From Smallanthus sonchifolius (Eukaryota > Streptophyta > Magnoliopsida > Asterales > Asteraceae), in the NCBI GenBank assembly GCA_023525975.1, contig CM042035.1, positions 34,625,001 through 34,689,000 of the forward strand: a stretch of DNA of 64,000 nt, read 5' to 3'. The notes under the pieces were generated by a model. It did no database searches. It worked only from the letters and a program-made list of their open reading frames with translations, and was not told the DNA's origin. The translations under genes were made by a program, and so were the position numbers. Below are positions 1 through 10,197 of this stretch, piece after piece; position 1 is the stretch's first letter; the number at the start of each line of letters is the position of its first letter.

Positions 1-170
1 GAGTCATATGGGTTCTGATCTAAGCCAAAGATTCACTTGTAAGGGTGGGGTTCGAGTTGAGGGTTCAAGACCTATTTATTAATTTATTTTAGTTACTAAC
101 TAAATTGATTTAAATTAAACTTATAAAGTTTTAAACATTGAATCTAATATATAAATGATTGCATATATTT

Positions 171-209
<39 letters not shown>

Positions 210-530
210 ATGATGAAAGTTGTAAATATAGGATTAAAACTCGCCAAATATATATATTGATTTTTTTTATTAAAACACACATGTATATATACATAGTTGT
301 ACATGTATTTGTTTATTTAAGTCTAACTAGGAGTATAATATGTTTATGTAAGGTTGGAACTCCAAGTTGCCACGTGTAAAAAAAAATAATAATAATAATA
401 ATTAGTGTTACATATGTTGTCAGGCAAAACAAGTTTGAAATAATGCTCCATTATTGTATAAAATATCTTAAAATAGTATTAGAAAATCATGGATGTTACA
501 CTTAACTTCTATCAACCTATCCTATTTATA
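1..530. other. AT-rich sequence, no gene
   Basis: No coding region is visible. Two closely spaced B-box-like strings (GGTTCGAG, GGTTCAAGACC) near 50-90 are followed by AT-rich DNA, which resembles the tRNA-like part of the Gypsy LTRs later in the window. This may therefore be an old LTR remnant. A (TA)n run lies at about 176-205 and an AAT run at about 387-402. The left edge is cut by the window. Confidence 0.4.
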
Positions 531-808
531 CAAAACCTGTTGACTGCGCACTTGTTATGTGCGCAGAGCTTTGTTCCTGCGTACTTAGCAAGTACGCACA
601 TAATGTACTTGCGTACTTGCTAAGTACGCAGGTTAAGCAACCTGCGCACTTGTTAAGTGCGCACAACACTTAACAAAGACGAATACAACACAAGTACCTA
701 CGAACGTGATTACAACTCGATAAACCAATACATACAGATGCTGATATACAAATACAAATACATAACGACAATACATAAGTAAAAACAATCTTCAGAGTGC
801 TTGTCACA
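531..808 (-). repeat. Partial Copia LTR, F-like family, minus strand
   Basis: This segment carries four imperfect palindromes of the GCGTACTT/AAGTACGC or GCGCACTT/AAGTGCGC type (about 545-665). It also shares ATTACAACTCGATAAA and an end reading GAGTGC-TTGTCACA with the complete minus-strand LTR at 32288-32829. The two are clearly related but diverged, so they are probably different elements. The right edge at 808 is an LTR terminus (minus strand begins TGTGACA). I could not find its other end, a PBS or a TSD. Confidence 0.55.
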
Positions 809-837
809 AGAATTGTTTCAACAATGAACTTGATGGA

Positions 838-1659
838 GTGAAACGTTTTTCAGCTTTCAATAAACAGTGTACTAGGGAGTTTATTAGGGACTACAAACAG
901 TACCTAGATGTTGACTGTAATCTAAATAAATTTGTTTCAGTTTCTAGTGTTAATGTTGATGTAAACAGTATTCATGCTTCTGATTCTGATTCTGATGTTT
1001 CTTATGTTTCGACATGTTCTACTAGTGGTTGTGATGATTTTGATTGTGTGTCTGAAGTGTCATCAACGTCTACTTTCTTTGATAAAGTGGTGCATAAAGA
1101 AAGGTTGTGGTCTTAAAAGTGAAGTAGGCGAGTGTTCAAAGTCAAAGTCAAAGTCTAAGAGCTACAATTGCTTTGGGTGTGGTAATTTTGTAAGAAACTG
1201 CAAACACAACTCTAGTAAGTCAAGGTTCACAAAGAATAAAGAAAAAGTTAAGAGCAACGTTACTCGACATTTCAAGCGAGCGTCTGAGAACGACAGTGTG
1301 TCAGAGTCCGGAGTGACACAAAGATACAGTCGTGATTACTTGCTTTCTAGAAATTATCATGACTTATATTCTAATGTTTGTCGTGATTATGTGCTACCAA
1401 AGTTTGAGGATACATGTGTCCTAAAAGTTTCACAATATGTGAAGAAATTTAACTAACCAATCAATTTTGCTAAAGAAAAAATGACTAAGAAATATGCGAA
1501 AAATGTTGGTTATGTTTGGAAAGTTAAAAATGAACAGTATTCACATATGGTTGAAACAAAGAAGAATATAAAATAGAAAGAACAAGTTGTTGTGACTAAG
1601 ACTGTAAGGGTCAAAGATGATCTGGGTACCTGTTTCTCATTAATTTTGTCTTGAATGTG
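838..1659 (+). pseudogene. Copia A gag remnant (C-terminal part)
   Basis: This is the decayed C-terminal half of a Copia gag, split between two frames. The first stretch (838-1116) is Ser/Asp-rich. The second (to 1456) holds a damaged zinc knuckle at about 1165-1203 (CFGCGNFVRNC: the central spacing is shortened and the His is lost) followed by a Lys-rich stretch. Family members B and E have the same order: acidic Ser-rich linker, second knuckle, basic linker. The frame ends at a TAG at 1660-1662, immediately before the protease reading frame. The N-terminal gag domain is missing. Confidence 0.6.
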
Positions 1660-1662
1660 TAG

Positions 1663-2096
1663 AGTTTAATCGGGATGACTATTAATAATGCTTGGCATGT
1701 TGATAGTGGTAGCTCAAGGCATATGACTGGACAAAGAGAAATTCTAGAAAACTTTCGAGCTTTTGATGGTGGTTTTGTTGCATTTGCTGGAGATAAAAAG
1801 GGAGGAAAAATAACTGGTCAAGGAACAGTCTCGATGAACTCATAACATTAGAAAAAGTAAATTTTGTGTCTCAATTGGAATTCAATTTAGTAAGTGTTTC
1901 TCAAGTTTGTGATAAAGACATACCAGTCCATTTTACTGCAAAGGAATGCTTTTTCTTAAAGCCTGGATTGGTTATTCCAGAAGAAATGATTCTGATGCGT
2001 GCTCCAAGGAAGTTCAACACATATGTGGTTGACATGAATGATCATACTACACCAGTAAATGTTTCATGTTTATTATCAAAGGCAACTAGTTCATAA
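1663..2096 (+). pseudogene. Copia A protease and GAG-pre-integrase region
   Basis: This is the aspartic protease start of the pol region. The catalytic DSG triad lies near 1702 in the context HVDSGSSRHMTG, typical of Copia proteases. The in-frame TAG at 1660 precedes it by 14 codons. A frameshift near 1840 moves the reading frame. The following stretch (1866-2096; LEFNLVSVSQVCDK, then MRAPRKFNTYVVDM) is the region preceding integrase. A stop near 2094 separates it from integrase. Confidence 0.75.
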
Positions 2097-2102
2097 TCTT
2101 AT

Positions 2103-2828
2103 TTGTGGCATCGAATAATGGGTCATGTGAATTTAAAGAACATGAATAACTTGGTGCATAAAGATTTGGTGCGAGGATTGCTAAAGAAAGAGTTCATAAT
2201 TGAAGAAAATTGCATGTCATGTGCGAAGGGAAAACAGAACAAGAAGTCCCATCCAAGAAAAACCATAACAACTTTTACGAGACCTTTATTTCTCATACAT
2301 ATGGATTTGTTTGGTCCAGTTCGAGTTAAAAGCATTGCGAAAAAGTCATATTGTCTTGTTATCACAGATGACTTTTCAAGATTTTCATGGGTGTTTTTCC
2401 TGGCAACAAAGGATGAAACACATGAAACAATTATTGATTTTGTCAAACGAATAGAAAACATCTTTGATAGCAAAGTTTCAATCATTCACAGTGACAATGG
2501 AACAGAATTTAAAAATAAACTTATAAATTCGTTTTGTGCAGAAAAAGGAATAACACATCAGTATAGTGCTGCAAGAACACCACAACAAAATGGAGTAGCT
2601 GAAAGGAAGAACAGAACTTTAAGAGAAGCTGCTCATATAATGCTTGTTGATTCCAAGTTGCCTATTATTTTCTGGGCTGAAGCAGTAAACACGACATGTT
2701 ATGTACTGAACAAAGTTCTTATGGTGAAGCAACTAACTAAGACTTCCTATGAACTATTCTATAAACGAAAGTCGTACATCAAATTCTTCAGAGCATTTGG
2801 TTGCTCTTGTACACTGTTAAATACATAA
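2103..2828 (+). pseudogene. Copia A integrase
   Basis: The segment opens with the His/Cys zinc-binding module (WHRIMGHVN followed by CMSCAKGK). The catalytic core follows: first Asp in HMDLFGPV (about 2302), second Asp in HSDNGTEFK (about 2490), and the Glu in GVAERKNRTLREA. All three D,D,E residues can be seen. A stop at 2826 ends the frame; the integrase C-terminal region continues at 2835-3098 (WFFDAEVIF). It is part of a decayed polyprotein and cannot be expressed intact. Confidence 0.85.
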
Positions 2829-2834
2829 GATTCA

Positions 2835-3632
2835 TTGCCAAAATTTGTAGCTATTGGTGATGAATGCTATTTCTTGGGTTATTCTTCACATCAGAAAGCT
2901 TATAGAGTGTACAACAAGAGAACTAAAATTGTTCAAGAATCGTTTTATGTGGAGTGGCAAGAACTAAATACTCCTTCAGATCAAAATGGACCTGATTGGT
3001 TCTTTGATGCTGAAGTAATCTTTAAAACTTTTGATCAACAACTTCAAATGGATTCTAATGAAGCAAGTACTTCGAGTATTGTAAATGAGTCTTCTTGAAG
3101 CAGTGATCTATCTGTTGACAAGTTTGTGATTGGAACACAGAATGTGATGATTCAAATTGAGATGTCTGAGAATGTTACTACATCAACTCAAACACATGAA
3201 GATCTTATTGATAACTCTATCATTAATGTTGATTCTGAAGTACAAGAAATTCTAAGTACTGATGATGAACTTGCAGTTAATGAAGTTCAGTTGGATCTTG
3301 TAAATGATCAGACTGAGGATGTAATTCAGACAAGTTATTCTAGTGTTGAAGATTCAAATGATCAATTACAAGAGTTGAATGATACAAATATGCCAGAATC
3401 TATGGAAGTTGAACCTATTCCAAATCATCTAATTCATTCTGCTCATCCAGTTGAGAATATTACTGGATCTCTTGAAGATGGAGTAAAGACAAGAAGTCAA
3501 AATGGAAATATTAATGTCTGTTTGTACTCCTGCTTCTTTTCTCAAGAGGAACCAAAGAATCTTACTGTTGCTTTACAAGATCCAAGTTGGATTGAGCTAT
3601 GCAAGAAGAACTGCTTCAGTTTAGGAAGTTAA
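2835..3632 (+). pseudogene. Copia A linker between integrase and RT
   Basis: Two open stretches (2835-3098 and 3126-3632) cover the variable linker between the integrase C-terminus and RT. The sequence is acidic, Ser/Thr-rich and poorly conserved, as in other SIRE-type Copias. It ends with a recognisable stretch (GSLEDGVKTRSQNG, then EEPKNLTVALQDPSWIE) that matches the start of the RT region in elements B and E. A stop at 3096 and a frameshift near 3600 break the frame. Confidence 0.7.
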
Positions 3633-5076
3633 ACGTGTGGCATCTTGTGGATTTACCTGAGGGAAATATCTAATTGGAACGAAGTGGGTCTTCAGAAACA
3701 AAAAAAAGGATGATCGTGGGATTGTAGTTCGGAATAAAGCTCGTTTGGTTGTACAAGGTTTTTATCAAGAGGAAGGACTAGATTATGATGATGTCTTTGC
3801 TCCTGTTGCACGAATTGAAGCCATACGTATCTTTTTGGCTTATGCATCGTACAAAAAATTTAATGTATATCAAATGAATGTAAAAGCAGCTTTTCTGTAT
3901 GGGGTGGTAAAGGAAGAAGTGTACGTAAATCAACCACCAGGTTTTGAAGATCTAGCTCATCCATTTCAAGTGTATAAGCTTGATAAAGCACTGTACGGGT
4001 TACATCAAGCGCCTCGTGCGTGGTATGAAACCTTGTCAACACATCTTACATCGAATGGCTTCGTTCGTGGAACAATTGACAAGACCTTATTCCTGAAGAA
4101 ATATGATGCTGATCTGTTAATTGTACATGTTTATGTCGATGATATTATCTATGGGTCAACAAATGAAGCTCTTTACAAAGAATTTGAACATGTTATGAAA
4201 TTAAAATCTGAAGCGAGCTTGATGGGAAAAATGCAGTTCTTTCTAGGGTTACAAGTTGAACAGTCTGAATCAGGGATTCTTATCCATCAAGCCAAATATG
4301 TGAAAGATATTCTTACAAAATTCAAGATGACTGATTGCAAATCAGCTTCAACACCAATTGCTCCTCATGAACCTTTAACTGTAGATTTTTCTGGAGTTGA
4401 AGTAAATCAAAAGATGTATAGGTCAATTATTGGCTCGTTGATGTATTTGACTGTAAGCCGACCGGATATCATGTTTGATGTTTGCTCTTGTGCCAGATAT
4501 CAGGCAGATCCAAAAGAATCTCATGATCCGGCTGTTAAACGAATATTTCAAAATCTTAATGGTCGAGTAAATTTAGGTTTATGGTATCCTTCTGATTCTG
4601 AATTTAATTTCTTTGCTTACACTGACAGCGATTATAGAGGTTGTAATTTGGACAGGAAGTCAACTTCAGGTGGATGTCAATTTTTGGGGGAGAGACTGGT
4701 GTCTTGGCAGTGTAAGAAACAAACGAATGTTTCCACATCAATTGCTGAAGCTGAGTGTACTGCTACCTCGAGCTGTTATTCACAGGTTACATATTGCAAT
4801 GCTTGGAATAAGGCAGTGCTTGGAATAAATTTTCTGAAAACTCTGATTTATTGTGACAACAAGGCAGTGCTTGGAATAGTCAAAAACCCTATTCAACATT
4901 TCAAAACAAAACATATTGCAATCAGGTTACATTTTATTCGTGATTGTTTTGAAAATGGGTTGATTAAGGTGATTCATGTCGATACCCTAGAGCAAAAAGC
5001 CGATATATTTACAAAAGTTTTTTCAACTGATCGGTTTAACTCTTTGGTTGAGATGTTGGGCATGATTTCTTTTTAA
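3633..5076 (+). pseudogene. Copia A reverse transcriptase and RNase H
   Basis: The RT region runs from the GTKWVFRNKK-like segment (near 3680) through ARLVVQGF, YGLHQAPRAWYE, and the catalytic YVDD (about 4130). RNase H follows with AYTDSDYRGC, LDRKSTSGGCQFLG and TKHIAIRLHFIRDC. It ends with the usual Copia terminus (ADIFTKVF to LGMISF). The frame from 3745 is open for 443 codons. Within RNase H an 18-base string (aaggcagtgcttggaata) occurs at 4809 and again at 4860, which looks like a small local duplication. Upstream stops make it a pseudogene. Confidence 0.9.
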
Positions 5077-7381
5077 ATAAAAAGTCATAAAAAATTATTT
5101 TTAGAATAATAATAGTACAAATTTTGAATTGAAAGACACCAGTAATATGTTCCACAAAGAGATTTTCTTTTAAAAGTGTTAAAATTGTGTTGTGTATGCT
5201 TTATATGTATGTGTGTTAGCTTACTGCATGCTTATATTAGAAAAGTTTGTTTTTATAGTGTTATTCACAATAAAGAAAATTCTACTTCACAATTTTAGGG
5301 GGAGCATAAAAGAAAAAGAAATATGAAAAAGATATATGCTGAGTTTATTTGGTTCTAAGTGTTTGAAATAAATAATTGTTGAAATAAATTCTCTCTTATG
5401 AAAAATTCTATCTTATGTGAACTATTTGACTATTATGTGATTAAAAAAATGAATGAAGTGACTTCAAATAAAGAAAATTATGTGTTTGATTGGTGTATAT
5501 ATAGGAAATGATAGTAAAAGTGTATACTGAGCTTATGCATGAATTGGATATGATGGTGATATTCGGTTACAATTTTTTGATATGCTGGTAGGCTCTACAT
5601 ATGTAAATTAGGCGACATGTGTGTGATTAACTAAATTGCAATCTTAGTGTTATCCTCATCGAATATCGATACTTTCATTCTTTGAATGTTAATTGAATCC
5701 ACGCATACCATGAGACCAGGATCTTGATGGGGTCTTAGCACATTTTGTTTACTCTATTGACTATACCCATCAAATATACGATTTAGAGTTAAACATATTC
5801 ATACAGCTGATGATTCTGGTGAAAATCTAGGATGAAAACCAGGAAGTCAGTCTGTTTCGCCCTTTGAATCATTCATGATTTCAATTGACATATCCAATAT
5901 TCTATGGATATCCGTATACCCGAATCAAAACTGATTCAAATTGTTCATCATCAAAATATCACATACATATTATTTCACCTGAATCAAACATGATTCTTGA
6001 CGAATTCCATCTCATATGAATCAACATGATTCAATGCTCATTTCATCATAAACCAAGAAAAAAGAATAAAAAAGATTCATATAAAATACATTTGGATTAT
6101 TTTTCTGTGCTAAGAACGCTACCCTCATGCTGGTGATTGGATTAGGTTTTGGTGAAACTTTGTATTGCGTATTGGCTTAATCCATCTTGATGTTTGGATA
6201 CACTTTATATTGATAAATCTTACCTTAAATGTCACATAATATCTGCTGAAATATGATGTTTGAGTTTAAGCTGAAAATTATACTAGCAATCAAGGTAGAA
6301 CTGTTTAGATCCTGATTTGATATGCATTGTAGTTAAGACAGTATACATTTACGATCCTATGTCAGTTTAGTTCACCAAAAGAAAGAAAACACGTTGAGAA
6401 AAAGTCGAAAGGAATTAATTGTTTTCTGTGTTTTAAAAATAGGAATAAATCATTCTTGATAAAATTAGTGTGCAAGTGTGTATTCTTTTCTGGTTATGAT
6501 TGAAATTGTGAATATTATTGAAACTGGAACATGTCTTAATGATATCAAAATGGACTTAAATAAAAAAAATAAAAAAATAAAAAAAAACAAAAAAAAATTA
6601 TTATTATATGTTTGGAGATTTCGACCTAAAAAATTTCCGATCGAAAAATTTTTAAACGGAGTTTTCGGTCAGATGTTGAAAATCTATATATTCAAATGTT
6701 GGATTGAAAGTCATTTTCACCGTTTCAACGTCGACTGCCATTAAAGTGATCTTCGAGTTTTTTTTTCTAGTGTTGAAGTTTCATGCGAAAAAGTGGTCGA
6801 TCGTGACGTCATCGAGTCTCTCAGTAGTTTTCGATCATCCAGGTATGTTCTCGTGATTCGTAGAGGTTTATAGGTTAGATCCAAAGCCATAAATTACGGT
6901 TGAATATATGAATGTTTGAATTGCCGAAAATCTTAGTTGAATGTATCGAAAAGTCTCATGAATAGACCGAAAAGTGTTTCGGATGGAAATGAAGGGTCGT
7001 CTATCATCCGAAATAGTTTTCTATCGAAAAGTGTTTTCGATCGAAAAGTGTTTTCGATCGAAAAGTGTTTTCGATCGAAAAGTCGTTATTGGTTTATTAG
7101 TTTTCGATCGAAAAGAAAAAGTTTTGGTTTTTTTTAATGAAAGTTTTTGATCGAAAAGTTGTGATGATAAAATTGAAATGTTTAATCAAAATGTTGTTTT
7201 TAATTGAAAAGGTAAAGTACTAAGAGTTTTCGATCGAAATATTCAAGGTTGTAAAGTTTTCAGTAGTGGTGTTGAATGTTTTCGATCGAAAAGGTTATAT
7301 ATATAAGGGAGTTTTCGATCGAAATGTCAAAAGTTAATAATTTTTCAGAAATTGTCTAACTTGTTGTCTCTCTTTACAAAT
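5077..7381 (+). other. Copia A spacer between pol and ORF3
   Basis: This 2.3-kb stretch is non-coding. It holds, in order: a purine tract (ttttagggggagc, about 5294-5306) resembling a PPT; four imperfect palindromes of the GAATCA-N-TGATTC type (5866-6032); A-rich runs (6555-6600); an array of TTTTCGATCGAAAA palindromes (6634-7330); and, just before ORF3, a donor-like AG|GTATGT at 6842/6843 and an acceptor-like TTTTTCAG at 7341-7348. The same layout occurs in Copia B (41170-43550). Short ORFs here (for example 6478-6744) have no support as genes. Confidence 0.6.
6634..7330. repeat. TTTTCGATCGAAAA palindrome array, Copia A spacer
   Basis: At least ten copies of TTTTCGATCGAAAA or close variants occur, most densely at 7018-7090, where four lie head to tail with a period of about 18 bases. 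The related variant TTTTCGGTCGAAAAC occurs in A's own 3' LTR (31068-31152). Confidence 0.8.
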
Positions 7382-7791
7382 ATGAATAGGTTAAAATTTG
7401 AGCCTAAGCACATCATATGTGCCTGTTTAACAACTAGTACAAAGAAAGCACGTGGTTATGAAGAAATTGTGCGGTTTCTAACTAAGTCAAGAATTAATAC
7501 TGCAATTTCTACACAAGTGCGTGTATTTGAAAACACGTTAGTGAGTTTTGGGACAACGTGGTGTACAAGAATGTCAATAGAGAGATCTGGATTGAAAGCT
7601 CGGTTGGAGGAAACAAGATTAAGGTTACTGAGCAAGTGATTAGAGAAGTATTAAACTTCAGAGATACAGCTGATTTTCCTTACAAAATCAATCATATTGC
7701 AGTCTGAGGGATCATTATGACTATGGGTTATGAAGGAACTTTTCTGAGAAGACATGTCACAAAAACAATGTTTGGGAAACAATGGAGATAC
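7382..7791 (+). pseudogene. Copia A ORF3, N-terminal segment
   Basis: The likely start is ATG 7382 (MNRLKFEPKH), which follows an acceptor-like TTTTTCAG. The segment matches the beginning of B's ORF3: both have a GYEEIVRFLTKSR or HFQGIINFLNRSR segment about 25-30 residues in. A frameshift near 7560 and an in-frame stop break it. It is interrupted at 7797 by Gypsy C and continues at 17924. Function is unknown; this is the additional ORF seen after pol in SIRE-type Copias, often called env-like. Confidence 0.7.
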
Positions 7792-8667
7792 CTTATTGTC
7801 ACACCCCGACCGATGGCGGAATCATCGAGGCGGACAATAGAATGATTGTTCAAAAGCACATGATAGCTAAAAGGTTGCATAATTCATTAATTTAATTTAA
7901 AGACAACAAGATCCAAATACAATACATTCCAAATAACCTAGTCTAGTTCAAAACATTGATTTATTTAACTAGGTTCATAGTTCTTAAGTGGAGAAATCTT
8001 CAGCAAGTAGTCACATATCCAAACCTGAAACATTATTTAAATCAAGTGTCAACTAAAAAGTTGGTGAGTACATAGGTTTAGTAATTTCGATAGATAGTAG
8101 TTGTAAATCGTTTTGCAACTCATTGTTTATCTTGTTAAACATAGTATGTAGGATGTATCATTTATTTAATCACAATTCAAACCGAGTTTGACGCACTTGA
8201 ACAGAGCACAACAGCTAAGTCCGGTATGTTTGAATATAGTTACCCACTATATCCGATATGTTTGAATATAACACGCGGTTATATCGGAGTATGCAGTAAT
8301 AAACACCCTAACCGGGTGGGCTGGTCAGGCACAATAGATCTATCAATATTACAGTTGGTTGTCTTGTGTTTAAATGTATGTACATTCAAAGAATAAGCAT
8401 ATAATCTCATGTATAACACGTACAAACAATGTGAGTAGCATGTATAATGTTTCACCCCAAAACGTATGAAAATGTAAAATAGGGGCTATGTAACTCACCT
8501 TGCAAGCGGGTATTTTTCCACGCATGTAGGTGATAAGTATGTGGAAGCCTAAGCACGTTGATACCCTATGTAGATAAATGGGTATTATTGTATGTTTACA
8601 TGTGCGTATTAGTATTTAATTGTGTATAGGTTTATAATAGTATTTCTCAGTGTTATTTGCATAAAAG

Positions 8668-9024
8668 TTGGTCCAGATTTACTTGAAATTACTGATTTGA
8701 TCGAAACTGTTTTATAGTTGTGACAGGTATCGAAACTGTGTTCAATCGAAACTACTAGTTTCGATTGACCATTTATAAGTGATACACAGGCTGTCGAAAC
8801 TACCATCTATCGAAACTACTAGTTTCGATTGATCATTTATAAGTGATACACAGGCTGTTGAAACTACCATCTATCAAAACTACTAGTTTCGATTGATCAT
8901 TTATAAGTGATACACAGGCTGTCGAAACTACCATCTATTGAAACTATTAGTTTCGATTAACCATTTACTCAATCGAAACTAAGTAGTTTCGATGGCCCAA
9001 ACTTTAGCAAATAAAACAGTAACA
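8668..9024 (-). repeat. Copia E-type LTR segment inside Gypsy C LTR
   Basis: From GGTCCAGATTT to about ATAAAACAGTAA this block matches the Copia E LTR (19110-19673): the GGTCCAGATTT/ACTGATTTGATCGA start, TAGTxGTGACAGGTATCGAAAC, the palindromic TCGAAACTACTAGTTTCGA units, ACAGGCTGTCGAAAC and AAGTAGTTTCGATGGCCCA appear in the same order. The internal part of the Copia LTR (between about 19150 and 19380) is missing. The block is present in both C LTRs. Confidence 0.75.
8746..8966. repeat. 64-bp tandem repeat, three copies plus a partial
   Basis: Units start at 8746, 8810, 8874 and 8938 (partial). Each holds the palindrome TCGAAACTACTAGTTTCGA and the string GTGATACACAGGC. Copia E's LTR has only one unit plus a partial, so the tandem expansion happened after capture by, or within, the Gypsy LTR lineage. 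The same array lies in the other LTR from 16516. Confidence 0.85.
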
Positions 9025-9320
9025 TTAGTTTGTCCGGTAATCGATGGTTTGGAGTCGTGACTTCGATTGGTTCAGTTTGTCTTATGATAACATAAGGTAA
9101 AGAAACGAAGTTGAGGATTCTTACGTGGTCGTGAAGGGGTCTGGTCGGCACAGCCTTTGAAATTGAAAAAGTCACAAACGGGAATCGATTTTCTGTGTGG
9201 AATTAGCTCCTTAAATCCTGGTCACAGCTTCACCCAGGGTCGACGAAGGTGATGGTTTCCTCAATTTGGAGTGAGAGTGGGTGAGAGGAGGGTAGCGAGC
9301 TCGTGCAGGGCCGACCATGG

Positions 9321-9330
9321 CTATTTATAG
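9321..9330 (-). promoter_or_regulatory. TATA box, Gypsy C 3' LTR
   Basis: The minus strand reads CTATAAATAG in a GC-richer context, which fits the U3/R boundary of an LTR. The same motif is at 17090-17099 in the 5' LTR, where it would drive the element. Confidence 0.7.
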
Positions 9331-10149
9331 CCGAGCTTGATTTCTATGTTAAAACGTGCAATTGGGCACGTTCCGACACTAGTCTGGACGAGACGAAACT
9401 AACCAGACATTCAACACGCGTGGAGGTGGTCTGTCGGGCGCGAATTCGAACGTGGGTTTCTCGGCCACCAACAGGATCAGACGATCCTTATGTTGGGGAG
9501 ACCAATTGGTTGGGGGGTCTTGTTCGCGTGGGAGAGACGAAGCCAGGGATGCCTGTAGCGGCTGTCGAGGTGCAGGGGACAGCCCTGTCGGGGTGTTCGC
9601 CGGAAACTATCTCGGACCGCCGGACAATGTAGGGGACGACCGGAAATGCGAATTGGGGTTTGGCATATTTGGTCCTTGTAGTTTGGTTTTGATTTAATTC
9701 GGCCCCTGAGATAATTACGGATGAGTCCTTGTAGTTTTATTTGTACAGAAATAGTCCCTCAACTGATTTTAGCTTAAAACCTTTTAGTTTGAAAAGTTTC
9801 AAAACAACCCCTTATCTTTTATAAAAATAATCCATTTAATTTCTTTTAAATTTTTAAATATATTTTATAAACTTATATTATTATTATTGCTATAAATAAT
9901 TTTTATAAAAGTTAGTTATCTTACTTTAAATAGGTTATTTTATTAAATATGGAACTTTTAAATTTTGATTTTTATATAAAAATTGTATATAAGTTTTAAA
10001 ACTTATAAAATTTTAATTAATTTAAATCCGTAAAATGAAAGTACCCATTTGTATAAAACCAAATAAAACTCTTACACTTTATTAAAATAGAGAATGATTA
10101 CACGATAATTATAATACAAGTGCGAGAACGAAAAATCCGAAACGTCACA

Positions 10150-10197
10150 GTCTCCCCATGTTAGAGGAATTTCGCCCCGAAATTCAACTAGTGGAGG
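10150..10197 (-). other. PPT and 3' end of Gypsy C internal region
   Basis: On the minus strand the stop codon of gag-pol (10200-10198) is followed by GGGGCGAAATTCC and then a purine tract (ATGGGGAGAC) abutting the LTR at 10149. This is the polypurine tract used to prime plus-strand synthesis. D has the same layout (GGGGCGAAATC then AGGGGAGAC). Confidence 0.85.

Larger units (their letters stand above)
7797..10149 (-). repeat. 3' LTR of Gypsy C
   Basis: This 2353-bp LTR is the 3' copy because the element is on the minus strand. It contains the CAACT/AGTTG hairpin (8050-8063), the TAGCCCC...GGGGTGAAACA module (minus strand, about 8450-8500), a Copia-derived block with 64-bp repeats (about 8668-9024) and a TATA box (CTATAAATAG on the minus strand, 9321-9330). 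Small ORFs such as 9303-9632 and 9452-9697 lie here and recur in the other LTR; they are not supported as genes. Confidence 0.95.

Noticed and set aside
176..206. (TA)n run considered as an origin or matrix element
   Set aside because: Simple dinucleotide repeat with no supporting context.
6478..6744. 88-codon Lys-rich ORF in the Copia A spacer
   Set aside because: It arises from A-rich runs, has no counterpart in the B spacer and overlaps the palindrome array.
9303..9697. Overlapping ORFs of 109 and 81 codons in a GC-richer stretch
   Set aside because: They lie inside the Gypsy C LTR near its TATA box, recur in the other LTR (17018-17466) and match no protein pattern; shadow ORFs of LTR sequence.
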